A DNA stretch of 64,000 nucleotides from Candidatus Brachythrix odensensis (GCA_016714465.1 JADKDT010000026.1:372001-436000), one strand, 5' to 3'. Positions 1-11,320 are shown, counted from the stretch's first letter. Notes: generated by a model not told the origin, from the letters alone. Numbers and translations: made by a program.

Positions 1-38
1 TTACGAGTATCCATCAATTGGGGAATCCCATTCCGGTA

Positions 39-659
39 TCACAATTCCTGCCGGCCTTCGAGGGCCCGGCTCAGGGTGATTTCGTCCGCATACTCGAGGT
101 CGCCGCCGACCGGCAGCCCGCGGGCGAGGCGGCTGACCTTGACCCCGCTTCCGGCCAGTTTGCGCCCGATGTAAGCGGCCGTGTTCTCACCCTCGAGGGT
201 TGGATTTGTCGCGAGGATCACCTCGCGCGCGGGCACGCCGTCGCGACCCGCGCTCACCCGCGCGAGGAGCTCGCGCAGGCGAAGATCATCCGGCCCGACC
301 CCGTTCATGGGCGAGATCACCCCATGCAATACGTGATAGACCCCGCCGAAGCGAGCCCGCTCGACGGCGGTGACATCCAGCGGTTCCTCGACCACGCAGA
401 TCACGCCGCGATCGCGCGAGGGCTCCGAGCAGATTTCGCAGGGGTCGCTCTCGGTGATGTTGAGACAGACCGAGCACAACCGGGTGCGGGCTTTGAGGTC
501 GCGCAGCGCGTCCGAAAGCATCATCGTGGTCTCCGGCGGCGCGCGCAGCAGAAAGTAGGCCAGGCGCGAGGCGGTCTTGGGGCCGATGCCGGGCAACTGC
601 GAAAACGCGTCGACCAGCCGGGTGACCGACGGGGGCAAAGAGCGGGGGGTTGCGGGCAT
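39..659 (-). CDS. recR: Recombination protein RecR
   Basis: RecR acts with RecF and RecO in the cytoplasm to load RecA onto gapped DNA. The 206-residue product has the family's usual length. It shows the N-terminal helix-hairpin-helix (LPGIGPKTASRLA, about residues 23-35), a four-cysteine zinc motif (CSVC then CEIC, about residues 62-76), and the Toprim domain beginning ICVVEEPLD, with the C-terminal ATNPTLEGENTA signature. The gene is last in a minus-strand run dnaX-ybaK-ybaB-recR, and only one base separates it from ybaB. The dnaX-ybaB-recR order is a widely conserved bacterial operon, which supports the call. Confidence 0.97.
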   Translation of the reverse strand: MPATPRSLPPSVTRLVDAFSQLPGIGPKTASRLAYFLLRAPPETTMMLSDALRDLKARTRLCSVCLNITESDPCEICSEPSRDRGVICVVEEPLDVTAVERARFGGVYHVLHGVISPMNGVGPDDLRLRELLARVSAGRDGVPAREVILATNPTLEGENTAAYIGRKLAGSGVKVSRLARGLPVGGDLEYADEITLSRALEGRQEL

Positions 660-660
660 C

Positions 661-1029
661 CTACATAAAGCCGGGGATGTTGACGCCGCCGGTCACGGCC
701 TCGAGCCGCTTGGCCGAGTGGGCCTGCGACGCCACGATGGCTTCGTTGACTGCCGCCACCAGAGTGTCTTCCAGCATGGGCACGTCCGCCGGATCGACCA
801 GGGCCGGATCGAGTTTGATCGCCTGCACGCGCTGGTGTCCGGTGATCGTGATCGTAATCGCGCCACCCGCTGCCGTGACATTGACGGTCTCGGTCTCGAG
901 CTCTTCCTGAGTGCGCTTCATGTCATCCTGCATCTTCTGGATGCGCTGAATCGTTCCCGCGTCCATACCGCCGCCGCCGGTTGGCTGTGAGCCGCGCGGC
1001 ACAAAATCTGTTCGTCGTCCTTTTGCCAT
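661..1029 (-). CDS. ybaB: YbaB/EbfC family nucleoid-associated protein
   Basis: This is a small DNA-binding protein of the YbaB/EbfC family, which forms a homodimer with a tweezer-like fold and associates with the nucleoid. The family core starts at MDAGTIQRIQKMQDDM and includes the ITITGHQRVQAIKLDP strand region. About 21 residues precede that core. I keep the upstream ATG because an AGGAG ribosome site lies about ten bases before it; the internal ATG at the core is the alternative. It sits between ybaK and recR in the dnaX-recR operon. Confidence 0.93.
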   Translation of the reverse strand: MAKGRRTDFVPRGSQPTGGGGMDAGTIQRIQKMQDDMKRTQEELETETVNVTAAGGAITITITGHQRVQAIKLDPALVDPADVPMLEDTLVAAVNEAIVASQAHSAKRLEAVTGGVNIPGFM

Positions 1030-1053
1030 TTGTAGTTTTCTCCTGTGCGCGAT

Positions 1054-1539
1054 TTAACCACACACAACGCCGACAATGCCCCGCGTCATCACCCGCAGAT
1101 CATCCGGGGTCAGCTTGAAGACTGAGGCGGGTGTGCCGCCGGCCGCCCAGATTTCGGAATACGTGTTCAAATCCTGATCGATAAAGGTGGCATGCACGTG
1201 CTCGGGCAACCCGACCGGGCACACGCCCCCGATGGCGTAACCGGTGGTCGCCCGCACAAAATCGGCGTCGGCCTTGCCAATCGGCTCGCCGACCAGCGCC
1301 GCAAGCCTCTGCTCGCTGGCCCGATTCGCCCCGCTCACCAGGGCCAATACCGCCTGGCCGCTGGTCGCGCCGCGAAAAACAAGCGTCTTGACGATTTGTC
1401 CGACTTGACAGCCAATCGCGGCCGCGGCGTCGGCTGCCGTGCGAGTCGTCTGTTCGAACTCGACGATCTGATGCCCCATGCCAAGCGCGTCAAGCTGGGC
1501 CTGCACGCGCAGTGCGGTTGGGTTGGTCGCTGGGCGCAT
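1054..1539 (-). CDS. YbaK/ProX-type aminoacyl-tRNA deacylase
   Basis: The 161-residue protein consists of one YbaK/prolyl-tRNA-editing domain, which hydrolyses mischarged aminoacyl-tRNA in trans. Visible hallmarks are QIVKTLVFRG with the family lysine, the SGANRASEQRL helix, and the GYAIGGVCPVGLP segment that forms the substrate pocket. The sequence does not tell whether the specificity is Ala-tRNA(Pro), Cys-tRNA(Pro) or another. It lies between dnaX and ybaB on the same strand. This is an unusual insertion into that operon, but spacing is tight, so co-transcription is likely. Confidence 0.9.
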   Translation of the reverse strand: MRPATNPTALRVQAQLDALGMGHQIVEFEQTTRTAADAAAAIGCQVGQIVKTLVFRGATSGQAVLALVSGANRASEQRLAALVGEPIGKADADFVRATTGYAIGGVCPVGLPEHVHATFIDQDLNTYSEIWAAGGTPASVFKLTPDDLRVMTRGIVGVVCG

Positions 1540-1550
1540 CCGCTCGCCTC

Positions 1551-3132
1551 CTATTTGGTGTCGCGGACTTTGCCGCCGAGTTGCTGGGCGCGCCGCACGA
1601 CTGGATCATCGCCCGAATCGACCTGGGGCTGCCCGACAAAGACGTGCACGCCGTAGGTCCCGCCCAGCAGCCGGTTCAGCGCCGCGATCAGGCGATTCTT
1701 GTTGGCCGGGTCGTCCAGCCGGGCCCGCTGCCAGTCCTGGCTGGCCTTGATTTGGACCGTTGTGCCATCCACCCCCCAGGGCTGGCAGTACTGCAGGATC
1801 GAGGCGGTCGACGCGCTGGTGGCTTTGACGTCCTTGACCAGTTGGGGCCACTGCGCGCGCAGGGTCTCGCCCGGGCTGCCAGCCGGTTGGGCCGGTCCCG
1901 CTGTATGGGCTGTTTCGGCCGGGCGCGAAGCGGGCTCGTGGGCGGCGGCAGGTGTGTTGAGGTTCGCGGGTCGCCGGCGTGGCTGCGGCTCGTACTGGCT
2001 CGGTCGATCGGGCGGCGGCGCTTGACGCGGCCGGACTTGCGGCCGGTGCCGCATCGGTGACGCACTCGAGGTAGGCCAGCTCGATCTGCATCTGGCTGTC
2101 GGTGCTCTGGCGCATATCGTTGATGGCCGTGCTGAAGGCCCGCACCCCGCGCAACAACAGGCCGGTGTCGGCTTGCTCGGCGAAATGGCTCAAGTCGAGC
2201 TTCTCCGCTTCGCTCAAATCGCTCCCGCCAATCGGACGGGCGCTCACCCGCACCTGCATCACGGCCCGCAACTGGTCGATCACCTGGCGCGCGATCTGAC
2301 GGGCGTCGGCGCCCTGGTCGACGGCCGCCTGGATGGCGTCGAGGCCGGCCGCGATGTCCGTCCTGACCATCCCGTCCACCAGCGCCCGGACCGTGGCCGC
2401 GTCGGTGCTGCCCAGCGCGTCGCGGACGTCCTTGGTGGTGATGCGCAGCGAGTTCGACGAGGCGAGCTGGTCGAGCAGGCTGACCGCGTCGCGCAGCGAT
2501 CCGGTGGCATGCCGGGCGATCAGGGTCAGGGCGGCGTCATCGCACTCGATCCCCTCGCCGTCGCACAGCACCCGCAGGCGCCCAACGATCTGGGCCACCG
2601 GTACGCGTCTGAAATTAAAGCGTTGGCAGCGCGATAGCACGGTGGCCGGGATCTTCTGCGGGTCAGTCGTCGCCAGAATGAAGATGACGTGCGGCGGCGG
2701 CTCTTCGAGGGTCTTGAGCAGGGCGTTGAAGGCCGAGGTCGACAGCATGTGGACCTCGTCGATGATGTAGACCTTGTACTTGAGCTCGCTCGGCTGGTAG
2801 GCGACCTTGTCGCGCAGGTCGCGGATGTCGTCGACGCTGGTATGCGAGGCCGCGTCGATCTCGATCAGGTCGAGATGCCGCCCTTCGGTGATGGCGTCGG
2901 CGATCTGCTGGGCGCGGGCGGGATCCTTTTTGCGCAAATCCGAGATCCCGATCTCGCGCGCGAAAATCCGGGCGCTGGTGGTCTTGCCGCAGCCGCGTGA
3001 ACCCACGAACAGATACGCGTGCCCGATCCGGTCGGTCGCAATCTGGTTCTTGAGGGTGGTGGTGACGTGCTCCTGGCCGACGACATCGTCAAAGCTGGCC
3101 GGACGCCATTTTCGATAGAGCGCTTGTGCCAC
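1551..3132 (-). CDS. dnaX: DNA polymerase III subunit gamma/tau (frame disrupted)
   Basis: This is the clamp-loader ATPase. The frame from 3132 gives Walker A (GSRGCGKTT), Walker B (IIDEVH), sensor 1 (LATTDPQKIP) and the SRC finger (LSRCQRF). The true C-terminal domain, which includes LVKDVKATSASTASILQY, is in another frame ending at 1551. The frames meet in the Pro/Ala-rich linker near 1990-2055 and differ by one extra base. The unshifted frame stays open to 1606 only as low-complexity sequence. The zinc-binding cysteines normally found between Walker A and the EIDAAS motif are absent: that stretch reads REIGISDLRKKDPARAQQIA. A programmed shift is possible, but other indels in the window make a sequence error more likely. 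Confidence 0.93.
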
Positions 3133-3179
3133 GGCGGTTAGTGTATCAGCCTCGGTGCGGCTCGAAAACTACTTTGGGA

Positions 3180-3214
3180 GATGGCGTCCCCCGGCGGAGC
3201 CGGGGGATGCCATC
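3180..3214. terminator. Long hairpin after typA
   Basis: Arms at 3180-3195 and 3199-3214 pair over 16 bp with one G-T wobble around a GGA loop. The hairpin begins about 20 bases past the typA stop and before dnaX, so it is well placed as a typA terminator. There is no T-tract after it. It belongs to the window-wide hairpin family with a CCCCCGGC apex. Confidence 0.7.
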
Positions 3215-3232
3215 GTCTTGACCAAGCTCATT

Positions 3233-5100
<1,868 letters not shown>

Positions 5101-5112
5101 AAGAGGGCCATC

Positions 5113-5146
5113 ATTCTATCCGGATCGGGCCCGATATCGGTAAAAT
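5113..5146. promoter_or_regulatory. Divergent promoter region typA / tsaE
   Basis: Only 52 bases separate the two divergent start codons. On the plus strand TAAAAT (5141-5146) lies exactly six bases before the tsaE GTG, so transcription would start at the start codon and give a leaderless message. On the minus strand TAGAAT (complement of 5113-5118) lies 12 bases before the typA ATG. No convincing -35 hexamers are visible. Confidence 0.5.
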
Positions 5147-5152
5147 GAGAGC

Positions 5153-5659
5153 GTGCCCATTCTGGACCCCCTTTCGTTCGAGTGCGTCAGCCACAGCGAA
5201 GAGCAGACCCAGCGCCTCGGCGCGCGCTTGGCAATGTTCCTGCCCGCCGTGTGCGTGGTCGCGCTTCAGGGCGATCTTGGGGCCGGAAAGACCCACTTTG
5301 CGCGGGGCGTGGGGGTGGGATGGGGGGCGGCCCAGGAGCTGCGCAGCCCGACCTACACAATGCTGCAGGAGCATCACCGCGATCCGGACACCGGCGCACG
5401 GCTCTATCACGTCGATCTGTATCGGGCTGAGCGCGATGCAGATCTTGAGTCGATCGGTCTGCGCGAGCTGATCGAGGAGAATGACGGGGTGGTGCTGATC
5501 GAGTGGCCCGAACGCGCCGAGGGCTGGATCCCGGGGGATGCGATAAGGGTCCGTTTTGATGCGACCGCCGGCTCGAAGCGCAACCTCACCTTTTCGACCC
5601 ATAGCGCGTCGGCCTGGCAAATTCTGCTCAAGTTCCGCAAACAGGCCTTTGGCGTTTGA
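5153..5659 (+). CDS. tsaE: tRNA t6A biosynthesis ATPase TsaE
   Basis: TsaE is the ATPase that works with TsaB and TsaD to make N6-threonylcarbamoyladenosine at position 37 of ANN-decoding tRNAs. The 168-residue protein has the P-loop GDLGAGKTHFARG, the SPTYTMLQEH switch region, LYHVDLYR, and the LIEWPERAEGWIP motif. The start is a GTG six bases after a TAAAAT hexamer, which suggests a leaderless mRNA. The tsaB gene follows four bases later, forming the classic tsaE-tsaB-rimI operon. Confidence 0.96.
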   Translation: MPILDPLSFECVSHSEEQTQRLGARLAMFLPAVCVVALQGDLGAGKTHFARGVGVGWGAAQELRSPTYTMLQEHHRDPDTGARLYHVDLYRAERDADLESIGLRELIEENDGVVLIEWPERAEGWIPGDAIRVRFDATAGSKRNLTFSTHSASAWQILLKFRKQAFGV

Positions 5660-5663
5660 CATC

Positions 5664-6332
5664 ATGCCCGAAATTCTGCTCGCCATTGACACCTGCACCC
5701 GCCGCAGCGCCATCGCCCTGCGGGACGGCACTGCGATTCGGGCGGAGATCGCCTGGGAGACTGACCGCCATCACACCGCCGCGGTCAGCCAGCGCATCCA
5801 CGAGTTGATGCTCGCCTGCGGGATCAAGGCGGCGGATCTGGGCGCGGTCGCGGTCGCGATTGGACCGGGATCCTTTACGGGCGTGCGCTGCGGGTTGGCG
5901 ATTGCCAAGGGCATGGCGGTCTCGACCGGGTTGCCGGTGTACGGCGCGTCGGCCTTCGACGTCCTGCTGGCCGCGCAACCGGTCGGCGCGCTGCCGATCG
6001 TGGCGGTGATCGAAGTCGGGCGTGGAAGGGTGGCGGCCGGGCGCTTTGCATGGCGCGAGGGTGGGGCGGTCGCGCTCGAGCCGTGGAAGGTGCATACCTG
6101 GCAGGAGCTGGCCGACGCGATCTCGGCCCCGGCCTGGGTGTGCGGCGACGTCGCGCCCGGGCTGCAGGCGCTGCTGCACGGCAAGGCGACGATTGCGCCG
6201 GCCCCGCTCAATTTGCGCCGGGCGGGTTATCTGGCCGAGATCGGGCACGCGCGCTGGCAGCGCGGCGATGCCGACGAAGCCATGACGCTCATCCGATTCA
6301 CCCCTGAGCGGCGCGGGCATGGCTCGCTTTGA
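5664..6332 (+). CDS. tsaB: tRNA t6A biosynthesis protein TsaB
   Basis: TsaB is the inactive ASKHA-fold paralogue of TsaD and serves as its dimerisation partner in t6A formation. I start at the ATG at 5664, where the family N-terminus begins (MPEILLAIDTCTRRSAIAL); the open frame extends upstream only by overlapping tsaE. The signature GPGSFTGVRCGLAIAKG is present around residue 70. The product is 222 residues. Its end overlaps rimI by 14 bases, which implies translational coupling. Confidence 0.95.
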   Translation: MPEILLAIDTCTRRSAIALRDGTAIRAEIAWETDRHHTAAVSQRIHELMLACGIKAADLGAVAVAIGPGSFTGVRCGLAIAKGMAVSTGLPVYGASAFDVLLAAQPVGALPIVAVIEVGRGRVAAGRFAWREGGAVALEPWKVHTWQELADAISAPAWVCGDVAPGLQALLHGKATIAPAPLNLRRAGYLAEIGHARWQRGDADEAMTLIRFTPERRGHGSL

Positions 6333-6813
6333 CGTTCGTCCGATGACGCTGGCCGACATCCCGGCGGTGATGGCGGTCGAGGCCGAGTCGTTTCCGCTGC
6401 CCTGGCCCGAGCGGGCCTATCGCTACGAGCTGAGCGACAACCCCAACGCGTATTGCGTCGTCGCCGAGGCCGAGGGTGGGGCGATCGCCGGTTATGCGGT
6501 GATGTGGATGATGGCCGATGAGGCCCACGTCGGCACGATTGCCAGCGCCCCGATCTGGCGGCGGCAGGGGGTGGGCGAGCGGCTGATGATCGAGCTCATG
6601 CGCGAGGCGGCCCGGCGAGAGGTTATCTTCATCACCCTCGAGGTCCGGGTGGGCAACATCGCCGCCCAACGCTTGTATCTCAAGTATGGTTTCGTCGAGG
6701 TGGGCCGGCGCAAGCGCTATTACCCGAACAACCGCGAGGACGCGCTGCTGATGACGGTCGAGGACTTCCGCGATCCCGCCTGCGCCGCGCGGGTGGATGC
6801 GCTGGACGCGTAG
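6319..6813 (+). CDS. rimI: Ribosomal protein-alanine N-acetyltransferase RimI
   Basis: This is a GNAT-fold acetyltransferase that acetylates the N-terminal alanine of ribosomal protein S18 in its best-known form. The 164-residue product has the acetyl-CoA pyrophosphate loop (RRQGVGERL), the LEVRVGNIAAQRLYLKYGF segment typical of RimI, and the YYPNNREDALLM ending. Location directly after tsaE-tsaB, with overlap, supports RimI rather than a generic GNAT. Confidence 0.93.
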   Translation: MARFDVRPMTLADIPAVMAVEAESFPLPWPERAYRYELSDNPNAYCVVAEAEGGAIAGYAVMWMMADEAHVGTIASAPIWRRQGVGERLMIELMREAARREVIFITLEVRVGNIAAQRLYLKYGFVEVGRRKRYYPNNREDALLMTVEDFRDPACAARVDALDA

Positions 6814-7722
6814 TGCCTCCATCGTCATTTGGACTCACCGCGCAAGGCGCCTCGGGGAAGCGGCGACAGCCTTGGCGCGATCGCGCGTCGGGTCCCGGAC
6901 GCGCGAGTTACGGGCTAGAAAGCACCAGTAACGTGTCGCCGCATGCGACCGCTCCCAGACCTCGGCGCATTTCGCGCGCCAGCGTCTCCTGAGTCAGAGC
7001 CTGCCGCTCGTCGCTTCCTGCGGCACCTGGCCTGGTGGGCACAGCGCGGCTGGCCGCCGCCCTGCTGTGGCTCCGGGACCAGTTTCGTGCAGCACGCAGG
7101 TGGCCCGTGGGAGGCCCCGTTCTTGGTCTTGCCGGCGACACGCAACTACGTAGCCGATAGATGCGCATTCTTTCAAGATACGCCAAGTATCCTTCTGGCA
7201 CGCGAGCTGTGGTATGACGCAGCGATTCGTGCAGCCGATGCAGAGACTCGTTGGAGGAAACGGGCTGGCCAGCCGGATCGCGTGCCTAATTTTGGATCTC
7301 GGATCTTCGTCTGTTCATCGCCAAGCTTGTGTTGGCAGCTCTTCGCGATCCAGTTGGCTGGCCCCGTGTCTGGTGGGAACTCGTCATCGGCGAATGCTGG
7401 AATCTGCGTGCTCAGCTGGCGGTGTCGACCCGCTATGCGTGGCTGAGGGACTACCACATACGAGGTATCGGCAGTACCTCCCGGGCGGTAACAACGATTC
7501 TTTTTTCAACAACTGTTGTTAGCTCCGGATTAACCAAAGCAATTGGCCGGGACGCGTGGTTTCCGTGAAAGCCGAGGCGATCCTGACACTCGCCCGACTC
7601 GGATGGCGTCGAACCAATCTGAAAGACCTTTGAAGTCATGCCCGCAAGAAACCCGGCAATCTCGCCTGTCGCAGGCTATCGTTGGCGCGCGAACCAAAGA
7701 GCCCATGCCGCGTGCCGTTGCT
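6814..7722 (+). other. Non-coding or decayed stretch with possible gene remnant
   Basis: No intact gene is recognisable here. On the plus strand short coding-like pieces survive. One is about 7290-7480, a tryptophan-rich segment (LVLAALRDPVGWPRVWWELV) after a stop codon. A second piece in another frame ends at 7632 with the plausible C-terminus LARLGWRRTNLKDL. They may be parts of one frame-broken gene of unknown function. Codon use is less GC-biased than in neighbouring genes. The stretch runs into the altered 3' end of the M20 peptidase gene, so it may be inserted DNA. Confidence 0.35.
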
Positions 7723-9055
7723 TTACTCATTCCGCAACCGTAGGAGCGAACATGCCGCGTGCCGGACGAACTCGTCCGGCGCGTGCTGGCGGTTCTGCAT
7801 GTTGCCAATCCCAGCCGTGATCACCGGGATGTTGAGCGGGCGCGAGAAGGCGTAGATCGGGCTGCTCCCGCCGGCGGTAGGAATCAGCGAGCTCGGCTTG
7901 CCGTAGACCTGCTCGGCCGCGCGGGTGGCGAGCACGACCAGCGGATCGTCCGGGGCGGCCTTGGTCGGCCACATCGCGCCGAGCCACTCGGCCTTGACGT
8001 CCTCGAACCCCTGCGCGTCCAGATGCCGGCGCAGCTTGGCGAAGATGTCCTCGGGATCCTGCTCCATCACCAGGCGGAAGTCCAGTTTGGCGCTGGCCCG
8101 GGCCGGGATGACGGTCTTGAACCCGGCACCCTGATATCCGGTCGTGATGCCTTCGATGGTGCAGGTGGGATTGAAGACGGCCTTGTTGAGGGGCCGGCCC
8201 AGACATCCCGCCCAGGAAGGTCTTCACCCCCGTCTCGGCCCGCAGCATCTCGGTCGGATCGGGTTGCAGGGCCAGCAACTGGCGGTCGAGGTCGCTCGGC
8301 GGCCAGGCCCGCTCGTAGAAACCGTCGATCAGAATGTGTTCGTCGCCGTCCTTCAGCGTGTTCAGCGCGCGAACCAGGCGCCAGGCGGCATTCGGCAGGA
8401 TGTGGGCGCCGCCCGAATGCGCGTCGCGGGCCATCGTCTCGACGCTGAGTTCGACGGCCAGGATGCCCCGCGCGCCGAGCGGCATGCGATGCCGGCCGGA
8501 CTCATCGGTCCCGCCCTCTTCCCAGATCGCGCCGTCGCAGCGCAGCAGCTCGAGATTCTGCAGCACGAAGTCCTTCATGTGCGGGCTGCCGATCTCTTCT
8601 TCGCCCTCGGCCACCATCACGATCGAGCAGGGGAGCGTTCCGCCATGGGCGTCCCGGACCGCGTCGATGGCGGCCAGCCGGCACACGATCTCGCCCTTGT
8701 CGTCGCGGGCGCCGCGGGCATACAGCGCGCCATCGCGGATCGTCGGTGTGAAGGGCGGGGTCGTCCACTTGTCCAGCGGCTCGGGCGGCTGCACATCGTA
8801 GTGGTTGTAGCACATCAGCCGGCGCGGCGACGCGCCCTCCAGGAAGCCCAGCACCACCGGCTGGCCGCCGGTCTCGACGATCTGGGTGCGCAGACCGTAC
8901 TGCTGAAAGAGGGTTTCGACAATTGCCGAGCACTCGCGCACGCCCTCGCCGCGCGCGCTCACGCTGGGCTGGGCGCACAACGTGGAGATCTCGGACAGAG
9001 AACGCTCCAGATTGGCCTGGATATGGGAGTCGATGGTGGTGGTGGTTGGTGTCAT
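7723..9055 (-). CDS. M20 family metallopeptidase (dipeptidase-type), frame disrupted and 3'-truncated
   Basis: This is a zinc-dependent dipeptidase/ArgE-DapE-like hydrolase. The metal-binding motifs are visible: CYNHYDVQPP, YARGARDDKGE, MVAEGEEEIGS. I start at the ATG at 9055, which has a GGAGAG site upstream; the frame upstream of it opens only with TTG. Near 8200 one extra base in a G-run shifts the frame, and the dimerisation and C-terminal parts continue from about 8190 down to 7723. After APDEFVRH the usual last 25-30 residues are missing and unrelated sequence supplies the stop. The enzyme may therefore be a pseudogene product or simply truncated. Confidence 0.85.
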
Positions 9056-9136
9056 CTTGTTTCTCTCTCCCGCGCTCCCCAAGGTGTCAAAGGGAGAACC
9101 GGAGGGTAATTGCTTGGGGTCGCGTTCTGAGGGCGA

Positions 9137-9235
9137 GCGAAGGACCCCTGTCTGCGTCGCCCGGACGCGTATGGGTAATCGGACGGGCGCTAGACCCCGG
9201 TTGACACCCCGTTATCCGTCACAGGGGTCCTTCGC
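9137..9235. repeat. Inverted repeat between M20 gene and pepF
   Basis: Perfect 15-base arms (9137-9151 and 9221-9235, GCGAAGGACCCCTGT and its complement) are separated by 69 bases. They lie in the 280-base gap upstream of the M20 gene and downstream of pepF. I see no ORF between them. The role is unknown; it could be a small non-autonomous element or a structured 3' end for pepF. Confidence 0.5.
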
Positions 9236-9336
9236 GCGGCCCGTTACGCTTTGGCATGCTTGGGCTCGGCGGGCCGCTCTCAGGATGACAACCCTTGGGG
9301 AGCCCGCAATGCGCTGGCATAGATGGCCAAGCGGAT

Positions 9337-11151
9337 CTACGCGAGGGCTTCCAGCCGCTCCACCAGCCCGGCCAGGACGGCGAAGGCCTTCTCGACCGGC
9401 TCGGGCTGGGTCATGTCCACCCCGGCGAGCTTGAGCGCGTCGAGCGGGTGCAGCGAGCCGCCCGCGCTGAGGAACTTTAGGTAGTTGTCGACCGCGCCGG
9501 TCTTGCCGGCCAGGATGCCATCGGCCAGGGCATGCGCGCCCGAGATGCCGGTGGCGTACTGGAAGACGTAGAAGTTCGAGTACATATGCGTAGCAAACTG
9601 GCCCCAGGTGATGCCCACCCGCGGCACATCCTCCGGCGCGACTTTCATCGCCTCGCCGTAGGTCTCCAGGAAGAGGTCGGACATGAGCTTGTTCAGCGCG
9701 TCCGCGCTCAGGCCTTCGCCTCGTTCGGTCCGCTCGTGGACCTCCAGCTCGAAGCGGGCCAGGGTGGGCATGATCAGGAAATAACGGCCGAAATTGGCCA
9801 TCGCCTCTTCGATCAGCGCGATCTGGAAGTCGCGCTCGGGGAAGCGCTTGAGCAGATCGGCTCGGACCATGGCCTGGTTGAAGTTCGAGGCGACCTCGGC
9901 CACGAACAGCGAATACCCGGCGTATATCCCGGGCTGGGCGCGCCGCGAGTACCACGAGTGCATGCTGTGGCCGAGCTCATGGGCGAGTGTGCTCATCGCA
10001 AAGAGCGTGTCGTTGTAGCTCATCATGATGAAGGGCTTGGTCCCCTTCAACCCGCTGCTGAACGCGCCCTGGCGCTTGCCGCCGTTCGGATAGATGTCGA
10101 CCCAGCGCTCGCTGGTCATCCCGGCCCGGGCGACCTCGACATACTCGGCCCCGAGCGGGGCCATCCCTTCGCAAATCCATTCGACCGATTTGGCGTACGG
10201 AACCTCGGGCGGGGCACTCGTCAGCGGCGCGACGATGTCCCACGGGTGCAGGGTCTCGACGCCCAGCAACTTGCGCCGGGCTTCGAAATAGCGGTGCCAG
10301 GTCGGGAGGTTCTTCTTGAAGACCGCGATCAGGTTGTGGAAGACCTCCACCGGGATCGTGTTCGGCGCGAGCGCAGCTTCGAGCGAGGAGCCGTATTTGC
10401 GGGCCCGCATCATGAACACATCCTGCTTGACGCCGGTGGTCAGACAGGCGGCCATGGTGTTCTTGGCCGCCAGGTGGGCGTCTCGATCGCTGCGCCAGGC
10501 CGACTTGCGGAGATCCCGGTCCGGGCTCTGCAGGGCGGTCTGCATGCTGCCCAACGCAAGTTCAACCGTCGCGCCGGCGCTGTCCGTCGCGGGGGGATAG
10601 CGCAGGTCGGCGTCGGTCAGGATGCCGTGGATGCGCCGGGCGGACTGGAAGGCGTCGCCCATCTGGCTGAGCAGTTCCTCGACCTCGTCCGAGCGCACGT
10701 GGGCGGCCTCGCGCTCGAGCAGGTCGAAGTGGTGGGCGTAGAGGGCCAGACGCGGTTCTTCGGTCGTCCAGCGCTTGATCGTGTCAAAGCCGATCCGGAG
10801 CGCCTCGGGCTTGTAGAACGACATGCGGGCCCGGGCCCGGGCGAAGAACCCCATGGCCTGGCCATTCCGGGCCTGCCAGGCCTGATCGGTCGTGTCGACG
10901 CTGCTGTTCAGCGAGACATAGACGTAGATCTTGCCCAGGCGCAGCGACAGCGCGTCGCTGAGGTCTAGGAAGTCCGCCAGGTGCGCCGGCGAGTCGCCCA
11001 GATGGCCCTTGAAGGCGTCGACCTGGGCGAGATCGGCGTCGACGGCCTTGATCTCGGCCTCCCAAGCGGCGAGGTCGGGGAAGATGCTGGCGGTATCCCA
11101 GGTGTGTTCCACCGGGATTTCGGATCGCTTGCGCAGTGGGGTCGTGGTCAT
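9337..11151 (-). CDS. pepF: Oligoendopeptidase F (M3B metallopeptidase)
   Basis: This cytoplasmic zinc peptidase cleaves oligopeptides. The 604-residue length is normal for PepF. The zinc motif HELGH lies near residue 390 in STLAHELGHSMHSWYS, and the PepF-type N-terminal domain (TWDTASIFPDLAAWEAEI) precedes it. The frame is intact, unlike many neighbours. It is transcribed toward the M20 peptidase gene on the same strand, so the two may work together in peptide use, though about 280 bases and an inverted repeat separate them. Confidence 0.96.
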   Translation of the reverse strand: MTTTPLRKRSEIPVEHTWDTASIFPDLAAWEAEIKAVDADLAQVDAFKGHLGDSPAHLADFLDLSDALSLRLGKIYVYVSLNSSVDTTDQAWQARNGQAMGFFARARARMSFYKPEALRIGFDTIKRWTTEEPRLALYAHHFDLLEREAAHVRSDEVEELLSQMGDAFQSARRIHGILTDADLRYPPATDSAGATVELALGSMQTALQSPDRDLRKSAWRSDRDAHLAAKNTMAACLTTGVKQDVFMMRARKYGSSLEAALAPNTIPVEVFHNLIAVFKKNLPTWHRYFEARRKLLGVETLHPWDIVAPLTSAPPEVPYAKSVEWICEGMAPLGAEYVEVARAGMTSERWVDIYPNGGKRQGAFSSGLKGTKPFIMMSYNDTLFAMSTLAHELGHSMHSWYSRRAQPGIYAGYSLFVAEVASNFNQAMVRADLLKRFPERDFQIALIEEAMANFGRYFLIMPTLARFELEVHERTERGEGLSADALNKLMSDLFLETYGEAMKVAPEDVPRVGITWGQFATHMYSNFYVFQYATGISGAHALADGILAGKTGAVDNYLKFLSAGGSLHPLDALKLAGVDMTQPEPVEKAFAVLAGLVERLEALA

Positions 11152-11320
11152 ATGTCTCCTCTTGCTTCCGGGGTGAGCAGATTGTACGACGCCGGACGGA
11201 TCGCCCAGGCCCGGCCCGACTATCGGGATCTATTCACAGATTCGGCAGATTCTCACCGATCTGGGGAGGCTCAAGCACTCCCAACTGCCAAACATATTCC
11301 TGGTGACTGCTCAGACCAGG

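Noticed and set aside
1606..1990. The unshifted end of dnaX as a genuine gamma-like product
   Set aside because: The translated tail is Arg/Pro/Gly-rich and unconserved; the real C-terminal domain is in the other frame. A programmed frameshift usually meets a quick stop, which is not the case here.
6908..7446. Open frames of 97 and 167 codons in the rimI-M20 gap
   Set aside because: They overlap each other on opposite strands, have biased shadow-like composition and no recognisable motif.
9532..10968. A 478-codon open frame on the plus strand opposite pepF
   Set aside because: It is antisense shadow of pepF without family signatures.
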